Source of the DNA: Quillaja saponaria
Lineage: Eukaryota; Streptophyta; Magnoliopsida; Fabales; Quillajaceae
Reading direction: 5' to 3'
DNA: 64,000 nucleotides
Assembly (NCBI GenBank): GCA_029379385.1
Contig: CM055609.1
Span: 7,812,001-7,876,000, forward strand
The translations under genes were made by a program, and so were the position numbers. The number at the start of each line of letters is the position of its first letter. Position 1 is the first letter of the stretch. The notes below the pieces were generated by a model. It was not told where the DNA came from and searched no databases. It worked only from the letters and a program-made list of their open reading frames with translations. Shown here piece by piece: positions 35,601-45,719 of this stretch.

Positions 35601-38600
35601 TAATTTGAATAAAAGAAATCCATAAGAAAATTACAATGTTTAGCTCAAATCCAAAGAGTTCAATCAAGAGAAACACAGGAACTTTCTGATTAACAAAATG
35701 AAAGACTTGTACAATATAACACCTGTGGAGTCATATAAACATCTGAATCAGTTTCAGCTAAAAATTTCACCTTCGATATATTTCAACTGATGGCTGCTTT
35801 CAAGCTAAGTAAATGGTTGGCTAGAACCAAAAGCTACTGCTAACTTTTGTGATTCAATACTCTTGGGGGGGGAGGGGGGTGTTCTTTGGGAACAATGATA
35901 TAGAATTTTATCTTAAATCGAGTACATTGCAAGGTCTTTCTTTCTGTGACCTTATAAGTCATATAATGGAACAAAAATTCACAGGTGATATATGTTCTTC
36001 TAAATCATTACATGTCCATTTTCCCTTTTTCATTGTTACCTTAACATTTAGATAAAGAACAATAGTTCCTGTTCTATGTATCCATTTGAGGTTAAATATT
36101 TTACTTCAAAATGCATGTCTGCTTTGTGTTTTTCTTGTTACCATATTACACTTGTTGAGTCTAGTTTAGCATCATCCGGGAGTTGAGACCCATATTTGTC
36201 AAGGCATTCTTCATTTAGGGTTGTCTCACAGGCATTTATATTCACTTTTGGTTGATAGTGTAAGCACGGATCTTGATTAAAATTTTACCCTCTACAGACA
36301 GCTTTGCCATCCTTGACAGTACACCTACATTAGGATCTCAAATGGATGGGATTGTTATAGATGTCTATTTAGTCTGAAACCGTGCACAAAATCCTGAAAG
36401 AACTAAAAAAAATTTGCAATTAGTTTTTTTCTATTGATTTTTATGTCAATCATCATGATTACACAGTACATGCTAAGATCTTATGAGCTCTTTGGTTCAT
36501 CTATATAAGCTTTGTTGCATCTTTCTCTTTTTAATTTTGCATAAATATCAAACTTTTCTGAAAACATTAAGTGCTCCTATTATATATGCAGGAATCATCC
36601 GGAAAACAAGAACAGTAATGGACTGCCTGCATCGCTTTTGCAGGGAGTGCATTGACAAATCCATGCGCCTTGGGTTTGTCTTCAAACTATACCCTTTCTC
36701 CTATTATGCTCCATTTAAACACTCATAACTGGGATGTCTAAATATATGCACTGCAATCCTTTTTCGTTCTTTCAAATTTTAATCTGGACACAAATATATG
36801 AAACCTACTGCAGTAACAATGAATGCCCTGCTTGCCGTACACATTGTGCAAGTCGCCGCTCTCTGAGGGATGATCCAAACTATGATGCCTTAATTGCTGC
36901 TCTCTATCCAGATATTGACAAGTATGAGGAGGAGGTAACATGTTACTGACTTCATCTTAGTTTTAATCATCTTTCTTGGTAAGAACTCATTTCTGAGCTT
37001 GTGTCTAGGAATTGGCTTTTCATGAAGAGGAGAAAGCTCGCAATAAGCAGGTAAGATTACTCAGAGTGGCTTAATCTGTTATAATTATAGATGTCACGGG
37101 ATAGCTCTTTAGGTCAGCATTTTCTGTTTTCTGTCATAGAATATGAAGTGAAAATTGGCAATTTTACCCTGAGGAAGCAAACATGCCAACTGTCAAATTG
37201 GCCTAATAATTTGCTAGTGTTTTCTTTTGTTATGGAATCATAGAAACAGTAAAACTTTCTATTTGCAGATAAACATTCCATTCCTAGAGACATTCAAAAT
37301 ATAATCAATGCATTCATATCGTCAACATGGCTTTGACATCGTTTTTACTATTTGTAGTTTCTGTGTGGACAATTTCTCTTTTTTCTAACTTATTGCTCAA
37401 GTTTCTAATCCTGTTATATTGGCAGATCCAAGCTTCTATTGCTCAGACTCTCCAACGACAAACTGAAGCACTGGGAAGGAAACGCCCAGCCAAAGCCAGT
37501 GCAACTGCTTTTGTAAGGAGATCACAAGGAACCTATCGCAATGGTCATCTGAGGGGGCAAAGAAACTCACGAAATGCATCTGAATTTCAAGAGTCCGACA
37601 ATGAAGATGCAAATGGTAATGAGGAGGGAAAGGATTCATCTTCAGCTGATGAGCTGACAGAAACCAAGCCAAAAAGATGCAAGAGGTGGGGAGGAGCACG
37701 ATTTTCTCAGCCTTCTGCAGCTTCTGGTGCAGATGGAGGTGGCAGTGAAAATGATCCAGAAGTGACGGGTGCATCTGCAAGGCTTGTTGGCAGTTCTGAA
37801 AGGCTTTCCTGGGGAAAAGGTGGCATGCGAAGTCATAACCGCTATGGCAGTATGAGTGGCAGCAATGGCAAGATTGCCAGGAACAGCCGCATCTCAAAAT
37901 TAATTGATCATCTTCGAAACTCAGAGAAAAAAGAGGATGGGGTAAGCAAGATTTCTAGTAGTTAAATAGTGAACTCTCATGGGATAGAAACTTTCAATAG
38001 TTGTGTAGGTCTTGTATTGGCAATATCTGTGTGTCTGAAACCTCCTACTTACATTTAAACCAAAGCAGTAGTTCTCACTTCAGGAAGCTGCTATTACTTC
38101 TAAGTTCATGTTTACATTTCTTGCCAACTTTTTAAATACCATTTGCTAATTGTTTCACATTTAATTCTACTATGATTGGGTCAATGATTTGCTCCTTGTT
38201 ATCTCAGTTGGATATCCACCTCATGCTTTTCTCTCTGGATGAGCAAACAATACCCAGTTTGCAGCGGCCATACCTCATGTGCAAGCCCACAATTTCGGTT
38301 AGACATCTATGCCAGGTTTCTCGTCTTCCACTCTAAATCCTGTTTCCGTTTACTGCTGTCCTATTAGGTCTTATAGATTTGGGTCTTATAGATTTGGTTC
38401 TGTGCAGTATGTTGCTCTTCAAACTGCATGTTCTCTCCATGAAGTTGAACTATGCTTGGTAAAAGAACCACATCACAGTATTACCTTCCCAAATTCTGCA
38501 GAAGACCCACCTACCAAATCCAGAATGATAGACTCATGCAGAGATAAGTTGCTTGTTCTGGGGGAGAAAGAAACTCTAGTTGACCTGAAGAATCATAATT

Positions 38601-38768
38601 TCAGCCATGGCTATCTGGTAAACTCTACAAAATATGGTTGATTTTGTATATTTGATAATATATGTAAAGTGAATTGCAGTACTATGCTTGTCCATACTGG
38701 AATTACAGTACTAATCTTTTTATGTTTTTCCATGTTTTCAGCTTCTGGTATATAGGAAGAAAATCTAG
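32669..38768 (+). CDS. RING1: RING1-type Polycomb E3 ubiquitin ligase (10 exons), frameshift in exon 1
   Basis: PRC1 RING-finger protein, expected to monoubiquitinate histone H2A in the nucleus with a BMI1 partner. Exons: 32669-32763, 32904-32946, 34265-34323, 36592-36673, 36814-36934, 37009-37050, 37426-37941, 38208-38315, 38408-38617, 38742-38768; conceptual length 433 residues. The acidic N-terminus precedes a C3HC4 RING (about 61-100: [17 protein letters not shown]) and the conserved [21 protein letters not shown] serine-rich linker includes [14 protein letters not shown], and the last 115 residues form the RAWUL (ubiquitin-like) domain. The usual start MPAQK is present, but one surplus base at 32745-32750 brings a TGA at 32756. 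All other exon phases agree. RINGa or RINGb cannot be told apart here. Confidence 0.92.
34852..34880. repeat. Poly-T tract (29 bases) in RING1 intron 3
   Basis: Uninterrupted run of 29 T on the coding strand of the 2.27 kb RING1 intron 3. On the other strand it could be the poly-A tail of an old retroposed insertion, but no element body was recognised next to it. Confidence 0.7.
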
Positions 38769-39976
38769 ACACCAAAATTCTTCGAATGACTAATACTCTG
38801 TTGGATTTGAGGTGAAGAGCATTCAGTCATTTGAGATGCTGGCATGTTCATTCTCTAATAGTACATTTAATCGTGTTTATACTATACAGTGAAGGATCTC
38901 ATGTAGTACTTCTCTTTTTCTTTTTTTATTAGCTTCCCCTCCCCGGTTCATGTATGGCACAAAAATTTGAAGGTACATTGTAAATGCATAAAAAATGATA
39001 ACCTCAAAAGTAGGAAATTCCTCAGTCCCATGGCTTTTAATATACTCATACTTATAAATTTATGTAAGACTGATTTATTGTGCAATCAAGTTGGAGCCAT
39101 CTTTCAATAAAAAGCCTTGCATTTTAGTTTTACACTTGTACAGATTTGTTGTTTCTGACTTTAACATAGGAAAAAGAAAAAGAAGTAAAAGGTCTAAAAA
39201 CAGCAGGTTGTTATTTGCAGACACAATGAGGACCGTGGAAGAGAAAATATACTTAGTTGGCTAGGACTTGTAAATCCTTAAAAATTCAAAGCATTTATGG
39301 TATTCAGAGAATTTAGTTATGAAATCCAGCCATAAGGACAACTAATAGATGAGGATTTGATCAATTGATTGAGATCGTCCAACTCAAATTTATGTGTCTA
39401 GTTTATATTTAATTCGTTAATAAATACTAATTATATAGAAAAGTTTAAAAAAAAACACACAAAATAAGATAATTGGTTGAGTCGGATTTTGATATATTCA
39501 GGTAACGTACTTCAACTTATGATTAAATTGAATCGGGTCATCCAATTACCATGTTTCAATGCCTCAAATGACATTAGTTGTGTATACCTTTGAAATGTCA
39601 TAGGGGTAAGCATGGCTAAAGTTTGAATGTAAATTTTATATTCAATTCATTTGGATGTACCAAAAAGAACAAGAAACAAGCATTTTATTTATCTGAAGAA
39701 TATAGAGCAACATAACACATGATCAGTTACAAGTCAAAACCACCATGGCAGATAGATCTGACTTAAAAAAACAAAAACAAAAAGAAAGAAAGGGACAATG
39801 AATCATATCACCCTTCTTTTACAAGCTCACTTAGTAGCTTAGCAATAGTAGTAGTAGCAACATCAACACATTGAGAATATATAGTAGTAGAAAATACTGA
39901 ATTACAAAAAGAAATGCATTACAGTATTTACATTAATTCCAGATCCAATCCTTGCTTAGCCCTTTGTCACTTCAAT
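38769..39976. other. Spacer between convergent RING1 and DRM1
   Basis: Contains the RING1 3' UTR on the left and the DRM1 3' UTR on the right. No other gene or repeat recognised. Confidence 0.55.
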
Positions 39977-40516
39977 TCAGCGATGTTGGCTCCTGCTTTC
40001 ATGGCTGTAGAGCCTGCATGCAAATGTCAACTATAATTTTAGCACAAGAAAAACCAGATCCAAAGCTGTTCTGTTTGATGAAGAAACAATCCCAAAGGTG
40101 GAATTTTTAAGGTAGCTAGAAGATGGGACATGACCCAAATCTTTCTAAAAAGAATAGTTTATGAAATATGAATATGAACCTAGCAGGCTCCTTACCAGTC
40201 ATAAACAGTGGGTGAGTTAGGCTGTGGCTTGTCAAAGAGCTGAGCACCCATTGTCTTTGTAGCTGAGTTGCTTCCTGGGTGGAACACACTCCTCCAAACG
40301 TTGTCAACTTTACGTGCCGATGATGACCCTGGAGTTGTTGGTGTCGCAGGTGTTGTTGGACTTGCTGGCATCGACATTATTCCTCTGGAATTTGTTCCCT
40401 TCTCCTTCATCTATGTTCAAGGTGGACTTGGTGGTGACCTTCCTAAGCCTTCCAAGTCCACGTTCAGGTTGGGGTCCGGCCAACACATCATCCCATATCC
40501 TCTCTAGCAAAACCAT
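39977..40516 (-). CDS. DRM1: DRM1/ARP family dormancy- and auxin-associated protein, with an apparent frameshift
   Basis: Small disordered plant protein of the dormancy-associated/auxin-repressed family, a marker of bud dormancy and growth arrest with unknown biochemistry. Exon 1 is 40516-40196, intron 40195-40014, exon 2 40013-39977; 118 residues after correction. Two conserved blocks are plain: the N-terminal [20 protein letters not shown] and the C-terminal [13 protein letters not shown] ... [17 protein letters not shown]. Between them lies a T/P/S-rich stretch ([20 protein letters not shown]). The two blocks are in different frames. The change falls at 40376-40381 and is fixed by dropping one A/T. 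An ATG in the second frame (40410) would yield only the C-terminal block. The intron is at the family's usual position, within the Trp codon of YDW. Confidence 0.9.
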
Positions 40517-42635
40517 CTTCAATTCTTTGATTTAATTTGATCAAATTTGGTCTCAATGAATCAACCGTGTCTCCGTATATATACTATATATAGAGGAAGG
40601 AGGTTGGTGCTTAAAATATCTCTCTCATGCATAATGAAAAGAATGGAGTGGATGCCACCTTTTTTACTACTTCCAAGTGTGAATTTTGATTATCAATGAC
40701 AATCAAAATTCAAAATTAAATAAGAAAATTTGTTCTTTTTCTTTTTGATTGGCAATAGTAAATTGATGAGTGGGTGAATACTATTAGATAAGGGGAACGG
40801 ATTAAGGGTGGACGACTGAGTAAAAGTGGGGCCCGCCAAATAATATCCACAAAAAATGTAGAGAAGAGTAAGGTGGGGAGTTAGTTGCTGCACAAGTGTA
40901 CACCTTAACATAAGTTGCTTTGTCCTATTCCTTAGAGCAATGTGGGGCCAAAAGGTCATGGGTGACACACGTGGGTCCTACTCCTTGGTAATTGATAAAG
41001 GTGCTTATTTTACACTAATAAACAGTTTTTAGCATTCTAAAAATGAGTCGAGTCGCTTTGACCAAAGTGTGCATTGTCTTCTATTATTTCTACGTTTCCC
41101 ACAAATGATGCCTAGGAAAATTTTACGATACTTTTTTTTTGGTTTTCAATTGTTGGATATAAGTAAAATGTATGGCTAACATGGTTGAGATGGTTGAGAG
41201 CAGGGGATCAACCAGCAGCTGGGTTAGTTTAAGGGCTAAATTTGTACATCACTTAATATGTATTTGTATAAATTACTATCAAACTAAATAATAATTTATA
41301 TTAATTTTTTTTATATAAATATATTTGTAAATAATATTAAACTAGACAGTTAAAGAGCTCACGAGACGAGGTTTGAAAAAATTAAAATCGGGCCGTTTTA
41401 CTAAATGAATTCAAAATAAAGTTCAAGATCGACTCTTTTTTTAAACGAACCAAGTTTGATTTGAGTATTAAAAAACTTACAAACTGTTCACGAGTTAATT
41501 CAGCTCATTGTTCACCCTTAGTTGAAAACTTATTTTAAATTTTGAATTTTCATTAAACCAAATGACATTTAACAAACTAAATCCAATATCACAAGTGATA
41601 AATATTTTCACAAATAAATTAAGGCCTCCATAAGTATTGAGTTTTAATCTTTTTTGTTTGAACTAGGAAGGTTCTTTCTCCTAAGAGCTTATTCAAGTAG
41701 TTTTTTAATTATTATTTTTTTATTTGGTAATTAAGTGCGTTCAATGTGTATGTCGTCCGTCAAATACAGTATATTCACGTCTAGAATAAATAAAAAAATT
41801 CACATGAAAAAGAGTGAATGAAATTAAAATTAAAATTTTAGATTCAATCATTTATGATGTACCAAAAATAAAAAGTCCTTCCTCATCAACAAATTATTGA
41901 TAATATAATCTTGTTCGTTTTAAATTAAGTGAGAAATGACCAAAAAAAGGAAAAGAAATAAAGCCCCAAATAAGTTTTGCATGTTTGCAACAAATAATGT
42001 GGACTTCCTGGCGAAATTAACCCAAAAGAAACATTACGGGCCAATGGAGCTAGATAATTGGTACACTGGGCTTGTGTTAGGCCACAACACAACAAGCCAT
42101 CATGAAGCAAGAACAACACTAAAAATAAAATAAAAAACTAGTCTTTGGAATATCCACCCATACAAAATCATCAGACATACACTAAATTCTATTTGTCATT
42201 TCTTGAAAAAACTGATCTGTCAACCCTCGTATGGAACATCTACTGAGCAACGTTTTTAAATGCAAGCATTTACAGATCACACTTAACATCAAAGGCACAG
42301 GTCAAGATGTAACATCATCACTGAAGTTCATTCAGATTAAAGAATACTTAAAAACATATAAACAAAAGTACAGCTTCTTTGTAATGCCAACCCACAGGAC
42401 AAACCATGGTGAATCTACAGGCCGTATATATAGCACGTACTCACGACTTAAGACAGTTTTACTTCATATATAAAAAGAGTAGAATAAACTACCTACTTGT
42501 GCAATCCCCAAAAGTTTGTATCCTGCAGAGCTTGAAAATAACGCCATGAAGTTCCAGATCTAAAACTAAGAATAAATCCTAAAAACAAAGTAATAAAACA
42601 GAAAGGTGCATCCAAATTTTACACAAGTTTCGGCA
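40517..42635. other. Intergenic region upstream of DRM1 and the next gene
   Basis: Divergent upstream DNA. Apart from the DRM1 TATA box it is AT-rich, with no supported gene. A GTGGGTCC/GTGACACACGTGGG patch near 40960-40978 contains an ACGT core, possibly part of the DRM1 promoter. Confidence 0.5.
40584..40592 (-). promoter_or_regulatory. TATA box of DRM1
   Basis: On the minus strand TATATATAG lies about 70 bases upstream of the DRM1 ATG (40516), placing transcription start near 40555. This supports the MVLLER start. Confidence 0.5.
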
Positions 42636-42643
42636 TATATAAA
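42636..42643 (+). promoter_or_regulatory. TATA box of the 42.7 kb gene
   Basis: TATATAAA lies 52 bases upstream of the ATG at 42695, leaving a leader of only about 20-25 bases. It supports the reality and start of an otherwise unknown gene, although a longer leader with another start cannot be excluded. Confidence 0.45.
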
Positions 42644-42694
42644 CTCTAGTAGTCTAGACTCTGATTAGATGCTTGCTCACAAGTCACAAAATCA

Positions 42695-43246
42695 ATGGCG
42701 TACCGTCCAGGAAACAATGCTTGCTGTGATGTTGCTGCTGATAGCCGTTCACTTGACTCACTCTCTTTTTCAGGCTTCTTATCAAGTCAAGATCAGCAAC
42801 CAAAGCCTCCTTCTAATAACCAGTTTAGCGAAATAAACAAACAAGATTCAGAATTCGAGTTTGGTGATTCTAGAGGTAGACCAAACTCAATAGCAGCTGA
42901 TCCAATCAAGAGATCACCTGCTGATCTGTTGATCTCCAATTATCAAATCCAACCTCAAGCGCCTATACATCAACCAGAACAATCTCCTTTGACAAATAAC
43001 ACAACCTCTCTAGGCACATTACTATCACCTCACAGCAGCAAGAGATCAAGTTACAGCAAGGAGGAGGGACAGAAAGATTGTAATAAACCACATCACAAGA
43101 TGAGCAAAGAAGTAAATAAGGAGTGTACTGCTCCAAGGTCATGGTTTGGCCAGAAAGTATTCCAGTCATTTGTATCCCCCTGTAGGGAATGCCGTGCTGT
43201 TGAGCCAACTGCTAAGGGACACACCATTGCAAGAAAAAACATCTAA
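42695..43246 (+). CDS. Conserved plant protein of unknown function (183 residues, one exon)
   Basis: Not assigned to a named family. The product is hydrophilic and S/Q/N-rich, with no signal peptide or membrane segment. Three parts look constrained. The first is an N-terminal SLDSLSFSGFLSSQDQQ. The second is an EFEF patch followed about 20 residues later by SPADLLISNYQIQP (about 54-87). The third is a C-terminal SWFGQKVFQSFVSPCRECRA (about 149-168) carrying a CxxC. The FEF ... SPADELF.NG.I.P pattern recalls the plant MAKR/BKI1-type membrane-associated kinase regulators, but the match is short and this is an inference. A TATA box sits just upstream. It lies between DRM1 and FES1. Coding reality is likely; function unknown. 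Confidence 0.65.
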   Translation: MAYRPGNNACCDVAADSRSLDSLSFSGFLSSQDQQPKPPSNNQFSEINKQDSEFEFGDSRGRPNSIAADPIKRSPADLLISNYQIQPQAPIHQPEQSPLTNNTTSLGTLLSPHSSKRSSYSKEEGQKDCNKPHHKMSKEVNKECTAPRSWFGQKVFQSFVSPCRECRAVEPTAKGHTIARKNI

Positions 43247-43959
43247 GTCATACTAAGCCAATGTTGTTTCTCTACCCAAAACCCAGTTCACTCGGAGTGG
43301 TTGAGTTGAAGTGTTCAAGTATACAAGTAATAGGCTTGAGTTCTGACATCAATTACTACATTTTATATGAATCTTCTACATACAAATTTGCTAGCTGATA
43401 ATTTAGACAACTAAGATCATATAAATTCAATATGATTGGTGTATCTATTCATATTATAGAAAAGCCAGAAGACCTCAAGAATGAAAAAAGGTAGAATAAT
43501 TTTTCTCCTGTCCCTTTAGTGTCCTATTCCAAATATTAAGGGTTTCATCTGTCTCTATCCTCTCAATTTGCAAGTAGTATCTTATCGGTTGCAGCAAAGA
43601 TCATCTTAAAAGAAAAGATTTTAAGGTTTACATTGTATCTAAAATCTATTGAAAATCTAAATTAAGTCCTTCTGATAAGTGCTAACCGACCAGAATATAT
43701 GATGATGAATTTCTGCTTCACAATTATGGTAGCCAAATTGTAATCCTTATTTTGTTTGGCTCCAACCTCCTTTGCACGAAAGTTGTCGATAAACCACAAT
43801 GAAAAAGTAAGGAGATAATAAAATTCCTGGTTTGGCTGTGTGTCAATATTGGCTTTTGTGGTTGTGGTGTGAAAGCTGATCTGATTTAGGTTGTAGTTCT
43901 TAATATTAGTGATTTTGGATTTATAAAGATACATCAGAAGAACAAGAATAAGAAGTAAA
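43247..43959. other. 3' flank of the 42.7 kb gene
   Basis: Presumed 3' UTR, then AT-rich DNA up to the LINE fragment. No gene supported. Confidence 0.5.
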
Positions 43960-44780
43960 GGAGTTAGATGTTTGTACATGTTGTGGTTTGGGCACTGAAA
44001 CTATTACTCATTTGATTAGGGACTGTACTTTCCCAGAACAGGTTTGGTTACAGATCCTGCAGAGTAATATACAAGATTTTTTCACTTGGCTAAATATGAA
44101 TCTTCTACTTCTTTCAAAGGGCACGTCTCTTCCTTGGATTTTTATCTTTATGGCTGCTTCTTGGATCTTGTGGAAGCAACCACCAAAGATGGCAATTTTT
44201 GAATATAAAGTGGATGATGAGGTGATTATTGTTGGAAAAATTAAGAGGCTTGCTCTTGAGATGTGCCTTCTAATTGGAAAATTTTCAAATCACTCATCGA
44301 TTGTTACTCATAAATTGGTTAGATGGTCTTGCCCTGAAAATGACTTGTGAAGCTGAATATAGATGGTAGCAACAGAGGTAATGCTGGTCCTTCAACAGCC
44401 AGTGTACTTTAGAAGACAACAACGTTAATTAGTTGATTGGCTTCTCTATGAACTTGGGTTTTGGGAAGAATATGTTAGCAGAGCTGCAGGCTATTCACAT
44501 GGCTTTACTTGGCTTGGGAAAGAAGTACACGTTACTTAAATATAGAGTGATTCTTATGAAGCAGTGCAGATGATTCTACATGGAAATATTGATCGACATT
44601 CTTTGTAAAGTATCGTAGAAAATTATAGAGATTTCGTGAAGATAGACTGGATTTGGCATGTAAAGATGGGGCTTTTGTTTGGGATACTCTCCACACTCTC
44701 TGATACCTTTCTGTTGACGGATGTGGCCAAACTAAGTTTTGTTAGGTAGTATTTTTCTTGTTTTTATTCCGATGTACTAA
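43960..44780 (+). mobile_element. Decayed 3' end of a LINE (zinc-binding RT region plus RNase H)
   Basis: A plus-strand frame reads DVCTCCGLGTETITHLIRDC followed by FPEQVW, the reverse-transcriptase zinc-binding motif (CxxC ... HxxxxC) found near the end of plant non-LTR retrotransposons. After a stop at 44348, another frame gives KLNIDGSNRGNAG (RNase H start with its catalytic Asp). A third gives MLAELQAIHMALLGLGK, the conserved Glu-containing helix of RNase H. No polymerase core is present, so this is a 5'-truncated, frameshifted relic. Tail and target duplications were not identified. Confidence 0.75.
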
Positions 44781-45719
44781 AAAGAAAAATGAATCAGGCA
44801 TATCTAGAAGGCAAAAAGAATAATAATTGACCTAATAGGTGAACTTTGAAAGAAAAAATTGAATCTTTTCATATATCTTGCAGCAAGAGTAAGTTATGTC
44901 ATAAATAAAATAAGATGTGTACCTCACTGCACAAATTTCTCCGTATATGTGCGTTGTTAGCTGGAAAGATTAACATGCATATATCATGATCATTCAGAAA
45001 CACAGGAATCTTAAATTGACAACTAGCAACTATGATGGCCAGAATAAAGAACTAAACAATATTATAAACGTTTTAAATTAATTAGACTTCAAATAAAAAC
45101 TGCCAGCAGTAATTGAAGTTTCCTTAGTTTTTCCAGACATAAAAAATCCAGGCAGTAGCCAAAATACATTCTTGGAATAAAAAAGAAGATAAAACTGATA
45201 CTGAAGACCTACAAAAGGACATAACTCTACAGAGCCCGTGCATATTTGTAATTACCTTATTTGCAGACCTGATGTCCAATTTGTCATGAATGTAAATTTT
45301 ACTTCACCAACATGAATATACGCAACTATATATCCTTAATTCCAGGCACTCTTAAATATATAATCACAAATATACAGCACATTTTGTGTCATTCTAACAA
45401 GGTGTCATGGTCCATGAAGTTAACGCAGAAGTCATCAGTTGACTATGCTTAAATAGAAAAGATATATTAGCAAGAAAGTCAGCATGTTCTGTTCAGCAAG
45501 CAACCAAAGGAAAATTGAGAAGCAGTTGTAGTATCTTCCCGGACAAAGCAAGAGAAATCAAAGGTAATTCATGAAGAAACCTTCTCATTGGAAAAATTAA
45601 ATATTTAATATGAACCTCAATATGACTATGCAAAAGAGAGCCTGAGACAATTTTTTTCAAGAATACCAATTAGTCAATTGGATAGGAAACTATACAAGAA
45701 ATGCATATGGCCTAGCATC
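44781..45719. other. Spacer between the LINE relic and FES1
   Basis: Presumably includes the FES1 3' UTR (right part). No other gene or element recognised. Confidence 0.5.

Noticed and set aside
37436..37897. 153-codon minus-strand frame
   Set aside because: Shadow of RING1 exon 7, whose plus-strand reading is conserved.
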